64,000 bases of DNA, taken from Galdieria partita (lineage: Eukaryota; Rhodophyta; Bangiophyceae; Galdieriales; Galdieriaceae). The stretch is taken from positions 100,880 to 164,879 of the forward strand of contig BQMJ01000069.1 in assembly GCA_025991245.1 (NCBI GenBank), in the 5' to 3' direction. The translations under genes and the position numbers were made by a program. Shown piece by piece: positions 20,938 to 31,947 of this stretch (position 1 is the first letter of the stretch; each line of letters starts with the position of its first letter). A model generated the notes under the pieces. The model had not been told where the DNA came from. It ran no database searches and saw only the letters and a list, made by a program, of their open reading frames with translations.

Positions 20938-22148
20938 ATCTTAGATTCGTACAAAAGGTCAATTATAGGAACAGTGTAGATAAACAGGATTGATATATTG
21001 AGAATCCTACAAATACCCATTTCAAAGTCGCAAGAGTTTTGCCATTCACGTTGATAAACGCTTACTAGTGAACAATATAAAACTTACTTTACACAATAGA
21101 AAACAAACATTCCTTCAGCAACATTTTAGAAGTTAGTTGTGACGAACAGGAGCAATACAAGAACAACACCCAGGGACGAAGCTTTCAATGGTATATCTTG
21201 CTGAAAGCAACTGCTTGACAGTTAAATGATTATCCACCAGTTGTGAACACTTTCTTATATCTGGTACAAAATATTTGAAGTTTTGTAACTTTGCTTCGTA
21301 CAAGTGTTAATTGTACTGCAGAATCCTGTTTTTTCAAACCATAATGAAGACTCCTCTTTTGAGTGCTGTTTGCGTAGTTCAAGTTTAGTTACTTGCTATA
21401 TTAAATACACAGTGTGCACCTTTGTATGTCAGCAAGTGCTTGAGTGTTTCAATGGGGACCCTTGCTGCTAGAGAATTTCTTTCCATGACTGTACAAAGTG
21501 GTTTGAGCGAAAGTTTCTTCTGTTCATAGTCTCTCAAAAAGCAACGTGGCAGCGTTTCCCTATTTATTATGAAAGACTAGGACGATTGAGTAGCATATAG
21601 AAATTTTCTGTTTTCCTCAGAACTGGACTTTACGGATCTGTTTCACACCTTGGAACAGTGTCTAACTAACTTCATTATGGTTGGGTATTGAGAAGAGGAG
21701 TAACGGTAGGAGATTATGTAGTTTTGAGGAAGTAAATATCGGAATGTACTAAAACCAAAAAGACAATGCTTCTTATATTAGGCTTTAGGGGTCATATTCA
21801 ACGAGAACAAGCAGTATTCTCACATAGCTTGGCCTATAAGTGTGAAGTTGATAATAAAAGGAGGTGAATATGCAGTCTACTATTTGCAGACGGAAAAGAC
21901 GTTCTTAACAAAGACAGTTATGAATAATAGTCCATCAACACATAGCTAAAGACACTCTCCAAGCAAAAGTTTTTTTTAGAGACACAACTACTTTCTTATA
22001 CTCGATCAATAACAACTGGAGAGTCCAAAGTGAAATTGCTAAAGCGAAAAAACAAGAACAACCCAACTATTCAAACGTCACTCCTGTTAGCACAAGAGTT
22101 TCTGTATGGCTCTTATCTTCTAAAATACTACAAACTTGTCAGTAAACA
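20938..22148. other. Gene-poor transition to the subtelomere
   Basis: About 1.2 kb of AT-rich DNA with stops in all frames and no motif I can name. It separates the compact conserved gene block from the duplicated cluster. Confidence 0.5.
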
Positions 22149-24150
22149 CTACATTTTCAAAAAATTTCGTAGTCCTAACATGATTCGCAACCTTTGTGAA
22201 GAATTGTCAATACCGCAACTGCGGAGAAAGTCTGTTGTAACTCCATCCAAGTCTCCTAATTGTATGAACGATATTTTGGGCAAACAATGTACGACTTCTT
22301 CTTCGGAAAGATCACAACGTTCTCTTAAAAAAGTATTCCAATCAAATGAAGAACTCATAGAACTGGATGCAGCAACATTTTCTTCTCTCGTTTCTTCCAC
22401 TTGCATCACATTCATATCCATCCTTGGACGAGTATTTCTTCTTTCCATCCTTCCAATATTCCTTTCAGATTCTTCAAATGGAACATGCCTTAATAAATCA
22501 ACAAACTAATTGCTCAACAAATCAGAAAGTGGTTTCAGTAGGTCCAACCATCCAGGATTGTCTGCAAACACTCTTTCAAGTTCTTCGCTAGCCTTGCGAC
22601 CTAAAAAGGTTTGCAAAGATGTAGTTGAACATACTACAACTTGACAATGAGGAGGTATCCTCAACCACTCTTCTCGTATATTCTGTGGTTGTCTTTCAGA
22701 GTTGATAGAACTGTAAACAATATTATTAGTGTTGTCTTCATAATAAACTCCACTATTCAATATCCAATTCTGATTATCACGAAATTGTCTGGAAACATCT
22801 TCAGTATACTTGTTGCTTACAATCAACTGAATGGCTGTTAAATCATTCTGTTCCAATTCAAGCTGTGACGCCAATGGATGTAAAAATTTAGCAACTTCTG
22901 CCTTAATCATTGAGCGACCAACACCAGAACTTGACAACTGAAAACATTTCAATGTAATACCTATCAAATATACTCTCTTCTTGGTGGGTTCAGTCTCCAT
23001 AGGTGTTTGCTCTGAAGAAGATTCACCTTGAATAGCAAGGACAGGATTGTCTTTCATATCTGTCACTCGAATAAGAACATCAAGTCTGTCGAATGAAACC
23101 AAATATTCCATCTTTTGATAAACACTTTTCAAAAAGTGTTTTCCAAGTGTGAAGAGTTTCTTCGCTACAAGTATTGGTTCCAATCACTGTCGAACCAAAT
23201 GCTGAAACATACTTGAGAATAGGATCCACCTTGAAGCTGCTAACGGTTTACTATATTCTATGGATACTCTTCTGTAAGACTATGTCGAAATATACTCAAT
23301 TCTCCTAGTTTGGAACAGAAACACCTTCAAACATAAAGAGTAAATATAGTCGCAAATTCGAAACTACCACTTGTCGACGAAAACGAAATTCAAATAAAAC
23401 GAATAGGAGTGAATTTTCGATAATAACTTTTGATGTCTTTCAAAACAGTCTTTCTACAGACCAACTTGAACAATGTTTCTTCAGCTTGGCTAAGAATTGT
23501 TTGCACGTCTTTGTCTTGTTCATTGTTCGAACAGTTCAGATAACAAATGCCAAAATGTTTCGCAATGTCCAAAACATTATTCAGAATGACTCAAAAGTAT
23601 CAAACGGAGTATCTCTCATTGGAATACAACATTCTAAAATAATGACAAAAAGCATAGAAGAAACAGAAATCCTTGATTTCGTTATCATACCAGAGAAAGT
23701 TATTGTCAGAGAACAATTTGGAATCATTTTCTCCATTTCCGTTCTTATTTCATCCTCTGAAAGATAACAAAAACTATTCCAACTTTCACATCTATCAATC
23801 AATAATATACTAACGAATACAACTGCACAATCATACAATTGTTTGAAGAACCATCGATGTCCCTTACAATGACTAGGAAAGGTACTTTTGAAACTGACTG
23901 GTTGTTGTACTCCATATTTGGTATCAAAGACTTTACAGTTTCTTCTGAACAAGGATCCAAATGAAGAACATTGAATATTATTCGAGAAAGGCATAGCATC
24001 TTCTTGTCTTCTAGTTGCCGAGTCCGACCTCCCTGCGGAAATAAAAAGTACAAAAGGCACAGTTAAAAAGCTCACTAAAAATCCTAAAAAAGAACGATAA
24101 ACATTAAACATTCTAATGACTTTGTCAGGCTTTATCCAATCTCGAAACAT
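22149..24150 (-). pseudogene. Family C gene, copy 1 (nuclease-like core + SAM-like tail), broken
   Basis: No named family. Reading on minus from ATG 24150: a short first exon, a GTGAGC donor and a CGCAG acceptor near 24033, then GGRTRQLEDKKMLCLSRII. Further on there is a block with VLIRV and LAIQGESSS that looks like a PD-(D/E)XK nuclease core, a long block (GVGRSMIKAEVAKFLHP to FADNPGWLDLL), and a C-terminal SAM-like segment (WNTFLRERCDLSEEEVVHCL to LRSCGIDNSSQRLRIML). Compared with the second copy (32932-34933), there is a frame-breaking deletion near 23085 and an in-frame TAG at 22506-22508 where the other copy has a serine codon. The pieces are therefore not one open reading frame. The function is unknown; its place beside families A and B suggests the same system. 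Confidence 0.6.
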
Positions 24151-24854
24151 CGAAAACTTTCTGTTTTAAAGTTCCAAATTTCGTCAACAAAAAAATACAA
24201 ATAACGTTTCTTTAGGACTTTTAATCTATTTGAAGCCATTCCTCTGGACAATCAAAATAAAAACTTGAGGAAATCAGGGCCAATCGGAAATTTATCAAGT
24301 GCTTCATTGCCCATCCATTCTAAAAGTGTAGTCTGAAAGCGAATCCCGTGAGGAACTTGGAGAGAATTGAACACTATATATAAAGTCTCGTTTAGTAGAG
24401 CATCTAGAGAAATTTTCCTATTTTCTCTCCTATTCCAATCTCAGACAGGCCAACTCATTTTCAAAAGTTGCAAACGTTTGGAGGAGTTGGCCAATCGTGC
24501 TTTCCACTTCCACGCATTCGGAACGCGCAAGGCAAAGTTGGTTATTCCACACTTGAGAAACCTTTCATGTCTCACAAACTTAAAAAGCATTCAGATCCTA
24601 CAACTTGCGGACTCTCAGTTGACAAGGGAATATTTGATCCTTCTAGTATGAATGCCTTTCAATCTTTCAATATTGCTATCCATGCCCAAACACAGAAAAT
24701 GTTTTGTGACGATTCTCCTCCATAAAAGACAATCTAATGTTCTATTTGAGTCTATTCTGAATACTTTTTGTGCTAACAAACGAAAGCAATCCACTGAGCA
24801 CAACACAAACGAATTCACTGCTCATTCTTTTACAAATTTTATTTTGGGGCGGCG
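24151..24854. other. Divergent spacer between family C and family A copy 1
   Basis: About 700 bases upstream of A1, closely matched by 34934-35612 upstream of A3. It holds only short shadow frames. Since family C and A1 are divergent, promoters for both should lie here; conservation between the units is explained by the duplication. Confidence 0.5.
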
Positions 24855-26960
24855 ATGACGTCTTCAGGTGAAAAGTGGGTTACCGACGACACGTTCAAGC
24901 CTATTGTGGTAGACCGCGAAAGTGACGTGTTGTTTGTGACAAGAAACCTGTTTCAGCTTCATAAAAAACGAAGACAGCTGAGGGCTGAGACAACTGACCT
25001 CAATTACCGGTTGACGGTTCCATTTGCGCCCCACTTATTTGGCTCTGGCAAAACGACGTTTTGCCTAAGCTATTTGGAGTTGGTGCAGAGGTTTCGTGAA
25101 ACTTCCCTCTCGTCTTTTGCTTCAGACCCTTCCAGGAAAGAGTTTTTGGACAAGTTACGTGAAGCCGTTTTGCTTTATGTGGATTTGACAGAGCTCAAAC
25201 CCACTGAACCTAAAGAAAAAAGTCTGGAGTGGGCTCTTTACTATCTAATGGTAGAAGCTGCTTATTTGTCTGTTGGAGAAGAACCGAAGGATGAAGAAGA
25301 TGTGTACAAGGAGTGTCGTACACATTCCTATAAGCTAGTTAAAAAAATCCGCACAATTTTAAACATGCGTTCTGATCAGTTTCTTCTTGTTGCTTTTGAT
25401 GAAGTTGGTGTGTTGGATACAAGAGGACAATATTTTGATCTAGAAGTGAATGACGAGGGTAGAGTTCGTCCATACAACGACTTTTTTGGTATTGTTCGGG
25501 GACTCTGTAAACAAGACAATGTATTCTTTATTGTTGTTGGGAAAAGCAAGGGTTTAAGTATTAAGAATTATACAGCTTCAGTATCAAAGGTGTTATTACA
25601 TTTTATTTCGCTATCACCGTTAAACTGGTCCAGTATCGTTGAATTCCTTGAAAAAAGTCATCTCGAAGAACAGACTCAAATTCGAGTTTGTGATATTCTA
25701 TGTAGTCCTTCTTTTTCAGTAAATGAATTGGCAGAGGCACTATTGGAGTGTACCGGTGGAGTTCCTGGTTTGCTTACTCGTGCAGTGAATATGCTTTTGA
25801 ATTATGTACAAACAAGAGGACAATCTTTTGGGTCGAAAGATGAATGTTTATCATGTATGAAGGAGGATGGTTTTAGAACAGTTTGCTCTCAGCCGTTTGT
25901 AACACGTATATCAACTTTGGATGAGAGTAGAAGAAGTGTACTTGATATGCTACTAATGATGGCACTGTATCGTATACCTTTCAACGTAAACGACAGATTG
26001 AATTCGGAGTCTTATTTATTTGATGCTGTTACTGAAATGGGATTCTATCGATATCCTATTGACGATAATACTTTCCAAGTTCTGTTTCCAAAGGTGTTTA
26101 TTAGAAATCTCAACAACGCATCATCTTTCTCTTTATTAGAGAAGATACTTTTGGGATCACTTAATATGGAGCCAGTGGATTGTTTCTTTTTATCCAAGTG
26201 TCGTGTATTTGAAGGAATTGTTGCTATACGACTTGTTTTGATACTTTCTTCAAAAGGACGAAATGAGTTTAGGGAGTTGTTGGGTAGATTATCTGCCATA
26301 TGGAAAGAAATGAAACTTCCTATCAATGAACCTTCACCTCTTCATTACATGATGTCGGTTAGTCGTGGTGAAACAAGGAGTGAATCAAACAAGGAACGGA
26401 AAACTTATGGAAGTAATGAATGGAACGAGATTATTCACGAAGCACTTTGTTTTGACAAAGTCTATATTCCAGTGGAAGCGAATTCTTATAGTCCTGATAT
26501 CATGTTCAAATTGCATTCTCCCGATGACTCCAACGTTCTTATGGTGGGAGTTGCTTGTAAAGGTCGTTGGAAATCGGAAGGAATTGACTGGTCAGATATT
26601 ATTGAAGAAGCTAAGAAATTTCTTGATCCTGTTTTTAATGAATTTTTATCCCAAGCATTGGAATGTTATCATTGTATGCTTATTATAGTTGGTACAAAAT
26701 TAGCACTCAATGTTACAAGCGAGTTGGGTAATCAGAGTCGATGTTATACGAGTGGAATGCTTATTGGAGGGAATTCTTTTAAGATTCCTCCTAAGTGTGA
26801 ACTTGTTATTCTTTGTGAAAGAGATGTAGAAATGCTCATTGACAGAGAAATATTGAATGGACTAGAAAGAGCATTCTCTACGAGTGATCGACCTGTTTTG
26901 AAAAACTTTGGTCTCGGTCTAGTTCAAAGAGTACGTCACAGTTTCTTGAGTTGGCAATAA
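24855..26960 (+). CDS. Family A1: P-loop ATPase with PD-(D/E)XK-like C-terminus (Crinkler/RHS-like)
   Basis: Intact, intronless, 701 aa. Walker A is APHLFGSGKTTF at residues 58-69. Walker B is FLLVAFDEVGVLD at 176-188. A sensor-like strand NVFFIVVGKSKG is at 222-233 and TGGVPGLL at 300-307, the last typical of STAND/AAA-like ATPases. The C-terminal part has an acidic KCRVFEGIVAIRL (about 448-460), then SPDIMFKLHS (546-555) and LMVGVACKGRW (562-572). This spacing resembles a PD-(D/E)XK restriction-endonuclease fold, but the position before Cys-Lys is Ala rather than Glu/Asp/Gln, so activity is uncertain. ATPase plus nuclease-fold C-terminus is the layout of Crinkler/RHS-type proteins, some of which act on host nuclei and others of which are linked to subtelomeres and retroelements. 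The assignment is by architecture only. Lack of introns sets it apart from neighbouring conserved genes. Confidence 0.8.
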   Translation: MTSSGEKWVTDDTFKPIVVDRESDVLFVTRNLFQLHKKRRQLRAETTDLNYRLTVPFAPHLFGSGKTTFCLSYLELVQRFRETSLSSFASDPSRKEFLDKLREAVLLYVDLTELKPTEPKEKSLEWALYYLMVEAAYLSVGEEPKDEEDVYKECRTHSYKLVKKIRTILNMRSDQFLLVAFDEVGVLDTRGQYFDLEVNDEGRVRPYNDFFGIVRGLCKQDNVFFIVVGKSKGLSIKNYTASVSKVLLHFISLSPLNWSSIVEFLEKSHLEEQTQIRVCDILCSPSFSVNELAEALLECTGGVPGLLTRAVNMLLNYVQTRGQSFGSKDECLSCMKEDGFRTVCSQPFVTRISTLDESRRSVLDMLLMMALYRIPFNVNDRLNSESYLFDAVTEMGFYRYPIDDNTFQVLFPKVFIRNLNNASSFSLLEKILLGSLNMEPVDCFFLSKCRVFEGIVAIRLVLILSSKGRNEFRELLGRLSAIWKEMKLPINEPSPLHYMMSVSRGETRSESNKERKTYGSNEWNEIIHEALCFDKVYIPVEANSYSPDIMFKLHSPDDSNVLMVGVACKGRWKSEGIDWSDIIEEAKKFLDPVFNEFLSQALECYHCMLIIVGTKLALNVTSELGNQSRCYTSGMLIGGNSFKIPPKCELVILCERDVEMLIDREILNGLERAFSTSDRPVLKNFGLGLVQRVRHSFLSWQ

Positions 26961-27241
26961 AGTTTGAATTCTTACATTCGATCGCTCGTTCGGTTGTTTT
27001 TATGACAAACTGTAAACTAAATATGTTTGAAAACTTTTTTTAAAATGTACTCATTGTATTCCATACTTGGATGATGATTGCTGCTGAACAGTGTCAAAAG
27101 TTTACAAGTTGTATAATTGCTTGCATGTCTTTTTGGTTTTTCACTGAGTCTTCAAGTGTATATTTTTAAAATGAACTGATTGTCTACTCCAGTATTACTA
27201 GAGGAATACCGTTGTCTTGTTGGAATACTGTTGACTTGATG

Positions 27242-27478
27242 TTACCAGGAAATATAAAACCAGCGACCATATTGTATTAACTTTTGAAACTCAGTTTTAC
27301 TGGTGTCCAGCTCATGTAACGAACAAGAAAATCTAGTTGATAGTTCTAGAATTAACTTGTTGTCACTTTCCGAGTTTTCCTTGATTGGACTCATAAAACC
27401 ATGAAGAACATCTTGAAAGTGAGATATAGTTGAATCTAATCTTGAAGACATTTTATGAAATGGTAAACAGAAAAACAA
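27242..27478 (-). CDS. Small conserved ORF of 78 codons, copy 1
   Basis: Unrecognised. The likely start is the second ATG at 27451 (MSSRLDSTISHF), giving 69 aa with a helical, polar sequence (ENSESDNKLILELSTRF, SCSLHELDTSKTEFQKL). The second unit has the same frame at 38011-38247 with only a few replacements, although flanking DNA differs more. It lies between the convergent A1 and A2 genes, on the minus strand. A GTAAC-type donor near its end could add a further exon, but the second copy has a stop there. Alternatives are a small regulator, a gene fragment, or chance conservation due to recent duplication. Confidence 0.4.
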   Translation of the reverse strand: MFFCLPFHKMSSRLDSTISHFQDVLHGFMSPIKENSESDNKLILELSTRFSCSLHELDTSKTEFQKLIQYGRWFYISW

Positions 27479-27738
27479 AGAGAGCTTCGTTCTTTCTCAT
27501 TAACCACAAAGACATTGAATTTGTAACAGTACACAACGAGTTCATAAGTAAACAACAATGAAATTGTACAGTTGCACTACTAAACTCGTTTCAGAATTAT
27601 TCGACAAAGTACGATAAAGTAGTACAAAAATAATGGAAAATTAGGAAAATTGACTTTCTTTACAAACGAATTGAATTTTTCGAATACTTCTCAAATGAAC
27701 AAACCAACATGGATCCAAACAGCAATAAGATGCTATTT

Positions 27739-29856
27739 CTAAATATTTTGGGAAAGAGATAAAACCATTTCTTGCACTGTTGAAATTCCAATACTTCTCG
27801 AATGTGGATTATCCGTAGACTTGAAAGCACTCCTTAAACTCGACAAAATATCTTTACCAATAAAGTTTTCTACATCTGATTCAGAAAGAATGATCAATTC
27901 ACAATTAAGAGGAATCGTGAAAACTCCTGCAACTCTATCGCCAAAGGAATAACAATGACTAGAATGATTCAAGTCAGTTGCTACACTAGTCGATAGCTTA
28001 GTACTCATGATGATCAACAAGCAATGTAATGTAGGATGAACAGTCACGACTTGATCATGAACTGGTTGCAAAAACTTGCAAGCTTCATCCACTATTTCAT
28101 TCCATCTAATACCATTCAAACTCCATCGTCCTTTACAGGCAATACCCACAATCAAATTCTGTCCGCTCGTTCTTCCATGCAACTTGAATAATATGTCTGG
28201 ACTACGAGATGTTGGCTCAAATGGAATATATATCTTTTCGAATTCTAACATTTCTTCCACAATTTTTTTCCAGTCATTGATATCGAATGTATCTCTCTCT
28301 ACTTCTGATGTAGATCTAGTATAATGTATAGATTTCATATAGTAAGCAGTAGATTCAGAGGAAAACTTTAAATTCATCTCTTTCCAAACAGAAGACAACT
28401 GACCAAGAATAGAAAACATCAAACTGTCTGTCGGGTGATAACAAAAATGTAAATAAAACATTGTGGCAACGAGACCTTCGAAAACTCGACATTTTGATTC
28501 ATAAAAAAATTCCACAGGCTGTGACTTGAGGGTTTGTAATAGTAACCATTCCAATCTATCATTGTTTACACTTTGCTCAATATATCCAATCAGTAACTTG
28601 GGAATCAACACTTCATAACGTTCTTGATGGTTTTCATCTACAATCAACCGACGATAAAAGCACATATCTGTCACTAGATCAAACAGAAATACATCAAAAG
28701 TAGAGCTAAGGTGCACAAGCTCACCCAACTCAAACCGAATATGATATAATGCCAACAAAGTAAGCATTTTTAACAAACGTTGACGAGTCTCGCTAAGACT
28801 ACTCAAACGAGGCAACAATGGATCAACACAATAATTTGTTGCTATGGAATCATTCATTATCATCCAAAAGCTTTCTTTAGATAATAACAAGTGGTCTTGT
28901 GATAATTTACAATGCAAAAGGTAGTTGATTGCTTTCACAAGTAAACCAGGAACACCACCAGTAAGTTCTAGTAACAATTCTGCAAGTTCACTGGTTGAAA
29001 AGTGTTGGTGACAAAGGATTTGTGAAACTTTAGGACTCCCAGTAAACATAAAAGAAGAACTTTTCTCCAAATGTTCGATGATGCTATCCTTTTCAAGTGG
29101 TGAAAGAGGAATAAACGTCAACTCGACCCTGGATACTGAAATTGCGTTATTATGTATATTTAAGCCTTCACTTTTTCCAACAACAATAAAGAATACATTG
29201 TCCTCTAGACAAAGTCCCCGAATAATACCAAAAAGGTCGTTGTATGGAAAAACTTTACCATCCTGGGTCGTTTCGAAATCAAAGTCGCCGTAACTCTCAT
29301 CTAGGACACCAACTTCATCAAAAGCAACAAGAAGAAACTGATCAGTACGCATGCTTAACACTTCACGTATTTTTTTGATTAGCACATCAGTCCTAAGTTT
29401 AAAAACTTTGAAACACTCGTCAGGATCTGGTTGTCCTTGACCCGATTTCAGACAGGCAGACTTGAACAACAAATAATGAACAGCCCACTCCAGGTTTCGC
29501 TTTTCTTCAATGGGATTCGTGGGTTTGAGCTCTGTCAAATCCACATAAAGTAAAACGGCTTCATGTAACTTGTCCAGAAAGGATCTCCTGCGGTCTTTTT
29601 CACAATCACTTATGTTCTCAGGTCCTATTAGTGCTCTTTCACTCATGCTCTTCACAAGTTCTAAATAACTTTTTACGAAACGTGTCTTTCCACTTCCAAA
29701 GAGATGTGGGGCGAAAGGAATGACTGGTTTAAAAGAACGCTCTAGTTCCCGGCGAACCTGCAACCCGTACAACTGTCCAGTTGTTAAAACCACGTCTTGC
29801 TCTCTATCGACTACAACACTGTCATACATATCTCGTCGTTGGAAAACACTCAACAT
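27739..29856 (-). CDS. Family A2: P-loop ATPase with PD-(D/E)XK-like C-terminus
   Basis: Intact, intronless, 705 aa. Same layout as A1 but clearly diverged: N-terminus MLSVFQRRDMYDSVVVDREQ; Walker A APHLFGSGKTRF; Walker B FLLVAFDEVGVLDES; NVFFIVVGKSEG; TGGVPGLLVKA; then KCRVFEGLVATMF, SPDILFKLHGR and LIVGIACKGRW. The Ala-Cys-Lys triplet is shared with A1, so the altered nuclease position is a family trait and not a single mutation. It is convergent with A1, the two genes forming an inverted pair about 780 nt apart at their 3' ends. Its 5' region borders the non-coding block shared by both units. Confidence 0.8.
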   Translation of the reverse strand: MLSVFQRRDMYDSVVVDREQDVVLTTGQLYGLQVRRELERSFKPVIPFAPHLFGSGKTRFVKSYLELVKSMSERALIGPENISDCEKDRRRSFLDKLHEAVLLYVDLTELKPTNPIEEKRNLEWAVHYLLFKSACLKSGQGQPDPDECFKVFKLRTDVLIKKIREVLSMRTDQFLLVAFDEVGVLDESYGDFDFETTQDGKVFPYNDLFGIIRGLCLEDNVFFIVVGKSEGLNIHNNAISVSRVELTFIPLSPLEKDSIIEHLEKSSSFMFTGSPKVSQILCHQHFSTSELAELLLELTGGVPGLLVKAINYLLHCKLSQDHLLLSKESFWMIMNDSIATNYCVDPLLPRLSSLSETRQRLLKMLTLLALYHIRFELGELVHLSSTFDVFLFDLVTDMCFYRRLIVDENHQERYEVLIPKLLIGYIEQSVNNDRLEWLLLQTLKSQPVEFFYESKCRVFEGLVATMFYLHFCYHPTDSLMFSILGQLSSVWKEMNLKFSSESTAYYMKSIHYTRSTSEVERDTFDINDWKKIVEEMLEFEKIYIPFEPTSRSPDILFKLHGRTSGQNLIVGIACKGRWSLNGIRWNEIVDEACKFLQPVHDQVVTVHPTLHCLLIIMSTKLSTSVATDLNHSSHCYSFGDRVAGVFTIPLNCELIILSESDVENFIGKDILSSLRSAFKSTDNPHSRSIGISTVQEMVLSLSQNI

Positions 29857-31459
29857 AGTGGACGAGGTGTTGAAATTGAGTCAGAAAAATGCCAACGCGA
29901 ATTTTCCCGATGACGACGAAAATAGCTTTTCTTCTTCAAACTATTTCTATAGAACGAACTTCTTTGTTATTTATATTTCCAAACAATGATGGAACATATT
30001 TCATATTGAAAAGTAAATTTGAAGAAAAACCGTTGCCTAGTATTTTGTTATATACTGAGCATTATAACTTCTACCCCATTCATCACAATGGTAGTTTCAG
30101 TTTGAAGGTTCCTTTTCTTCGTAAGCTCTAGAATGGAAAGAGTATATATGCTATAAAAACAGGAAGAAAGGAAAAGTTCTTCTCAATCTATTTCATAGAA
30201 AATTGGATTGTAATGTAATTCATTCTCCCAAAAATACTCCTTATCCACAATGCAACTATACTTCAAACTGTAAATGTCATTCACTACTCGATTTTTGTCG
30301 TTTTGTTCGATGTGATGTTGAAATACATTTGTAGAAAGTGTAAACAGTTTGAATGTTCTCGTAAACATTAGGAAACTTTTCTTTAGGGTGTCAAGGCAAC
30401 AAGATAGTGCGACAAGTGGAACATAGCTAAATTTCAACTTTAGCTTGGTTCACTTCTTGTGCAAGTAATTTGGAAGTATATTTTGAAAATATCTCATTCA
30501 GTTGTTGCTTTTTCTCTATTCTTTCACTATATCACTGCTTTACTAGAGCAGACAAGATTGGAAGAAACACTTGACAACTCAATTGGTTTCTCTACTATTC
30601 AAGTGCTCTTAGTTTTTCCAGAATTGTCAGTGGTTGACTGTTGATATTTGGAGTGTACCATTTTTGAAATTTTCCAGACTTTCTCAGTTGTGTATAGCGA
30701 GTAATGGAAATTAGAGTATATATTTGCCAAGATCAATTCAACAGAACGTTGTCTGCACAGGTACTTGTCAAGTGAGTCCTCATGATATAATGTCATTGAG
30801 AGTTTTCCTCCACAGAATTGACAAAGTAGATAGAGTCAATAATTGATGCTCTATCTCTTTACAATTCAATTGTACTCTATGGATTATGAAACACTTGATA
30901 TGAACATAAGCTGATTTAACAGGTGACTAGTTGTCTTTTATCAGCATACTTGCCTTCAAAATGACAACTTATGTGTCGTTGCTAATAGGTGATTGGTTCT
31001 CTTTTGTGATTGATGATTTCTCCTCCAACAATTTCATTAACAAAGATTCGTTCATCTGACAGACTTTAAGAGCTTCCTGAATACTTTCTGAATGATCGCT
31101 TGGCTGAAAAACATGAAGCTGCCAACTCCCCACTTTTCACTTAAGCTTCTCCAAGTTTGAAACAATGTGATTCTATACAACTAGAGATATCCAATAAAGA
31201 CGCTCTTCAAAGCTGTTTACTTGAAGTTGAGGTTGAGTTGATTTCCATCCCAAGTGCTAGCTAAAAATGACTTTGTTTAGGATATGTACATCATCTATTA
31301 TTGCAAACCAATCATCCATCTCAGAGTTTTCGCCTCCACAATTGTTCATCATTAACTTGCCAGTCAAGACAAAAAACATTCAAAAAGTATTATTTGTCAT
31401 AGTCTTTGTCAATCTTAAAGCTCAAAACAACTCTGCTTCCATCAAAGGATAGTCAAGCA
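29857..31459. other. Non-coding block between A2 and the B remnant, unit 1
   Basis: About 1.6 kb without a supported gene, repeated at 40612-42189. It contains a T-rich dispersed repeat (about 30470-30660). On the minus strand near 31010-31110 there is a short coding-like segment (DHSESIQEALKVCQMNESLL) that is also present in unit 2 at about 41770-41870. That segment may be an exon of a lost or unrecognised gene. Confidence 0.5.
30470..30660 (+). repeat. T-rich dispersed subtelomeric repeat, copy a
   Basis: Recognised by the ordered landmarks TCAGTTGTTGCTTT, an ACTAGAGCAGACAAG-like word, TTGACAACTC, and GACTGTTGATATTTGG. The same order recurs at about 41230, 45200 and 48165. No open frame is conserved among the copies, so it is treated as non-coding. 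Confidence 0.65.
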
Positions 31460-31792
31460 TCATTTTTCTTTTTCCAGTAAAACTCGAAATCTTTCAGAAA
31501 AGCCTTCACTACAAAGAAACTCAATATAGCTTGGTACTGATAAATTACCTTTGGCCTCCTTAAATGGTAATGGAGTAACATAGACAATACTTATGCAGTG
31601 TCGCCAATCAATACCTTTGGAATCCAATAAACAAAAATCCACAATCCTTCCAGAATCATCTTCCTCTAACGTGATAGTAAACTCTTCATTGAAAATCAAA
31701 CCGATTAAGTTTAGTAACTGAGGCTTATCTGTTACTCTCACTCGTCTCCTCTTCTTATTACGTTTTTGGCCACCTTGGGAACTTGCCATTGA
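31460..31792 (-). pseudogene. Family B remnant (C-terminal ~110 codons only)
   Basis: Begins at MASSQGGQKRNKKRRRVRVTD and is nearly identical to the last part of the complete family B gene (42190-44291). The upstream ATPase and nuclease-like parts are absent. At about 31790 the sequence switches abruptly to a family A 5' end, so this is a truncated, fused relic. Whether it is transcribed is not visible. Confidence 0.75.
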
Positions 31793-31947
31793 TCCTCGAA
31801 GAGATGAAAGGGATGACTGGCTTCAGAGAACGATCGAGTTGGCGGCGAAACTGCAACTCGTACTACTACAATCACTAAATAAATGTTTTGCTCTCGGCCT
31901 ACAACCACAGTTTCATAAATTTCTCGTCTTTGCAAGGCACGCGACAT
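31793..31947 (-). pseudogene. Family A 5'-end fragment
   Basis: Starts at ATG 31947 with MSRALQRREIYETVVVGREQ, similar to the first residues of A2 and A4. It loses frame before the Walker A region and then abuts the family B tail. It is a junction product of deletion or recombination between an A gene and a B gene lying in the same orientation. Confidence 0.65.

Larger units (their letters stand above)
22310..31790. repeat. Tandem segmental duplication, copy 1
   Basis: This block and 33105-42520 carry the same order and orientation of elements at an offset of about 10.76 kb: family C (-), family A (+), 78-codon ORF (-), family A (-), a common non-coding block, then the 3' end of family B (-). 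Matching start points give offsets of 10,758 (24855/35613), 10,769 (27242/38011), 10,760 (27739/38499), 10,755 (29856/40611) and 10,730 (31460/42190). Similarity drops abruptly at the left edge inside family C (about 22310 against 33105) and at the right edge inside family B (about 31790 against 42520). Confidence 0.85.
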
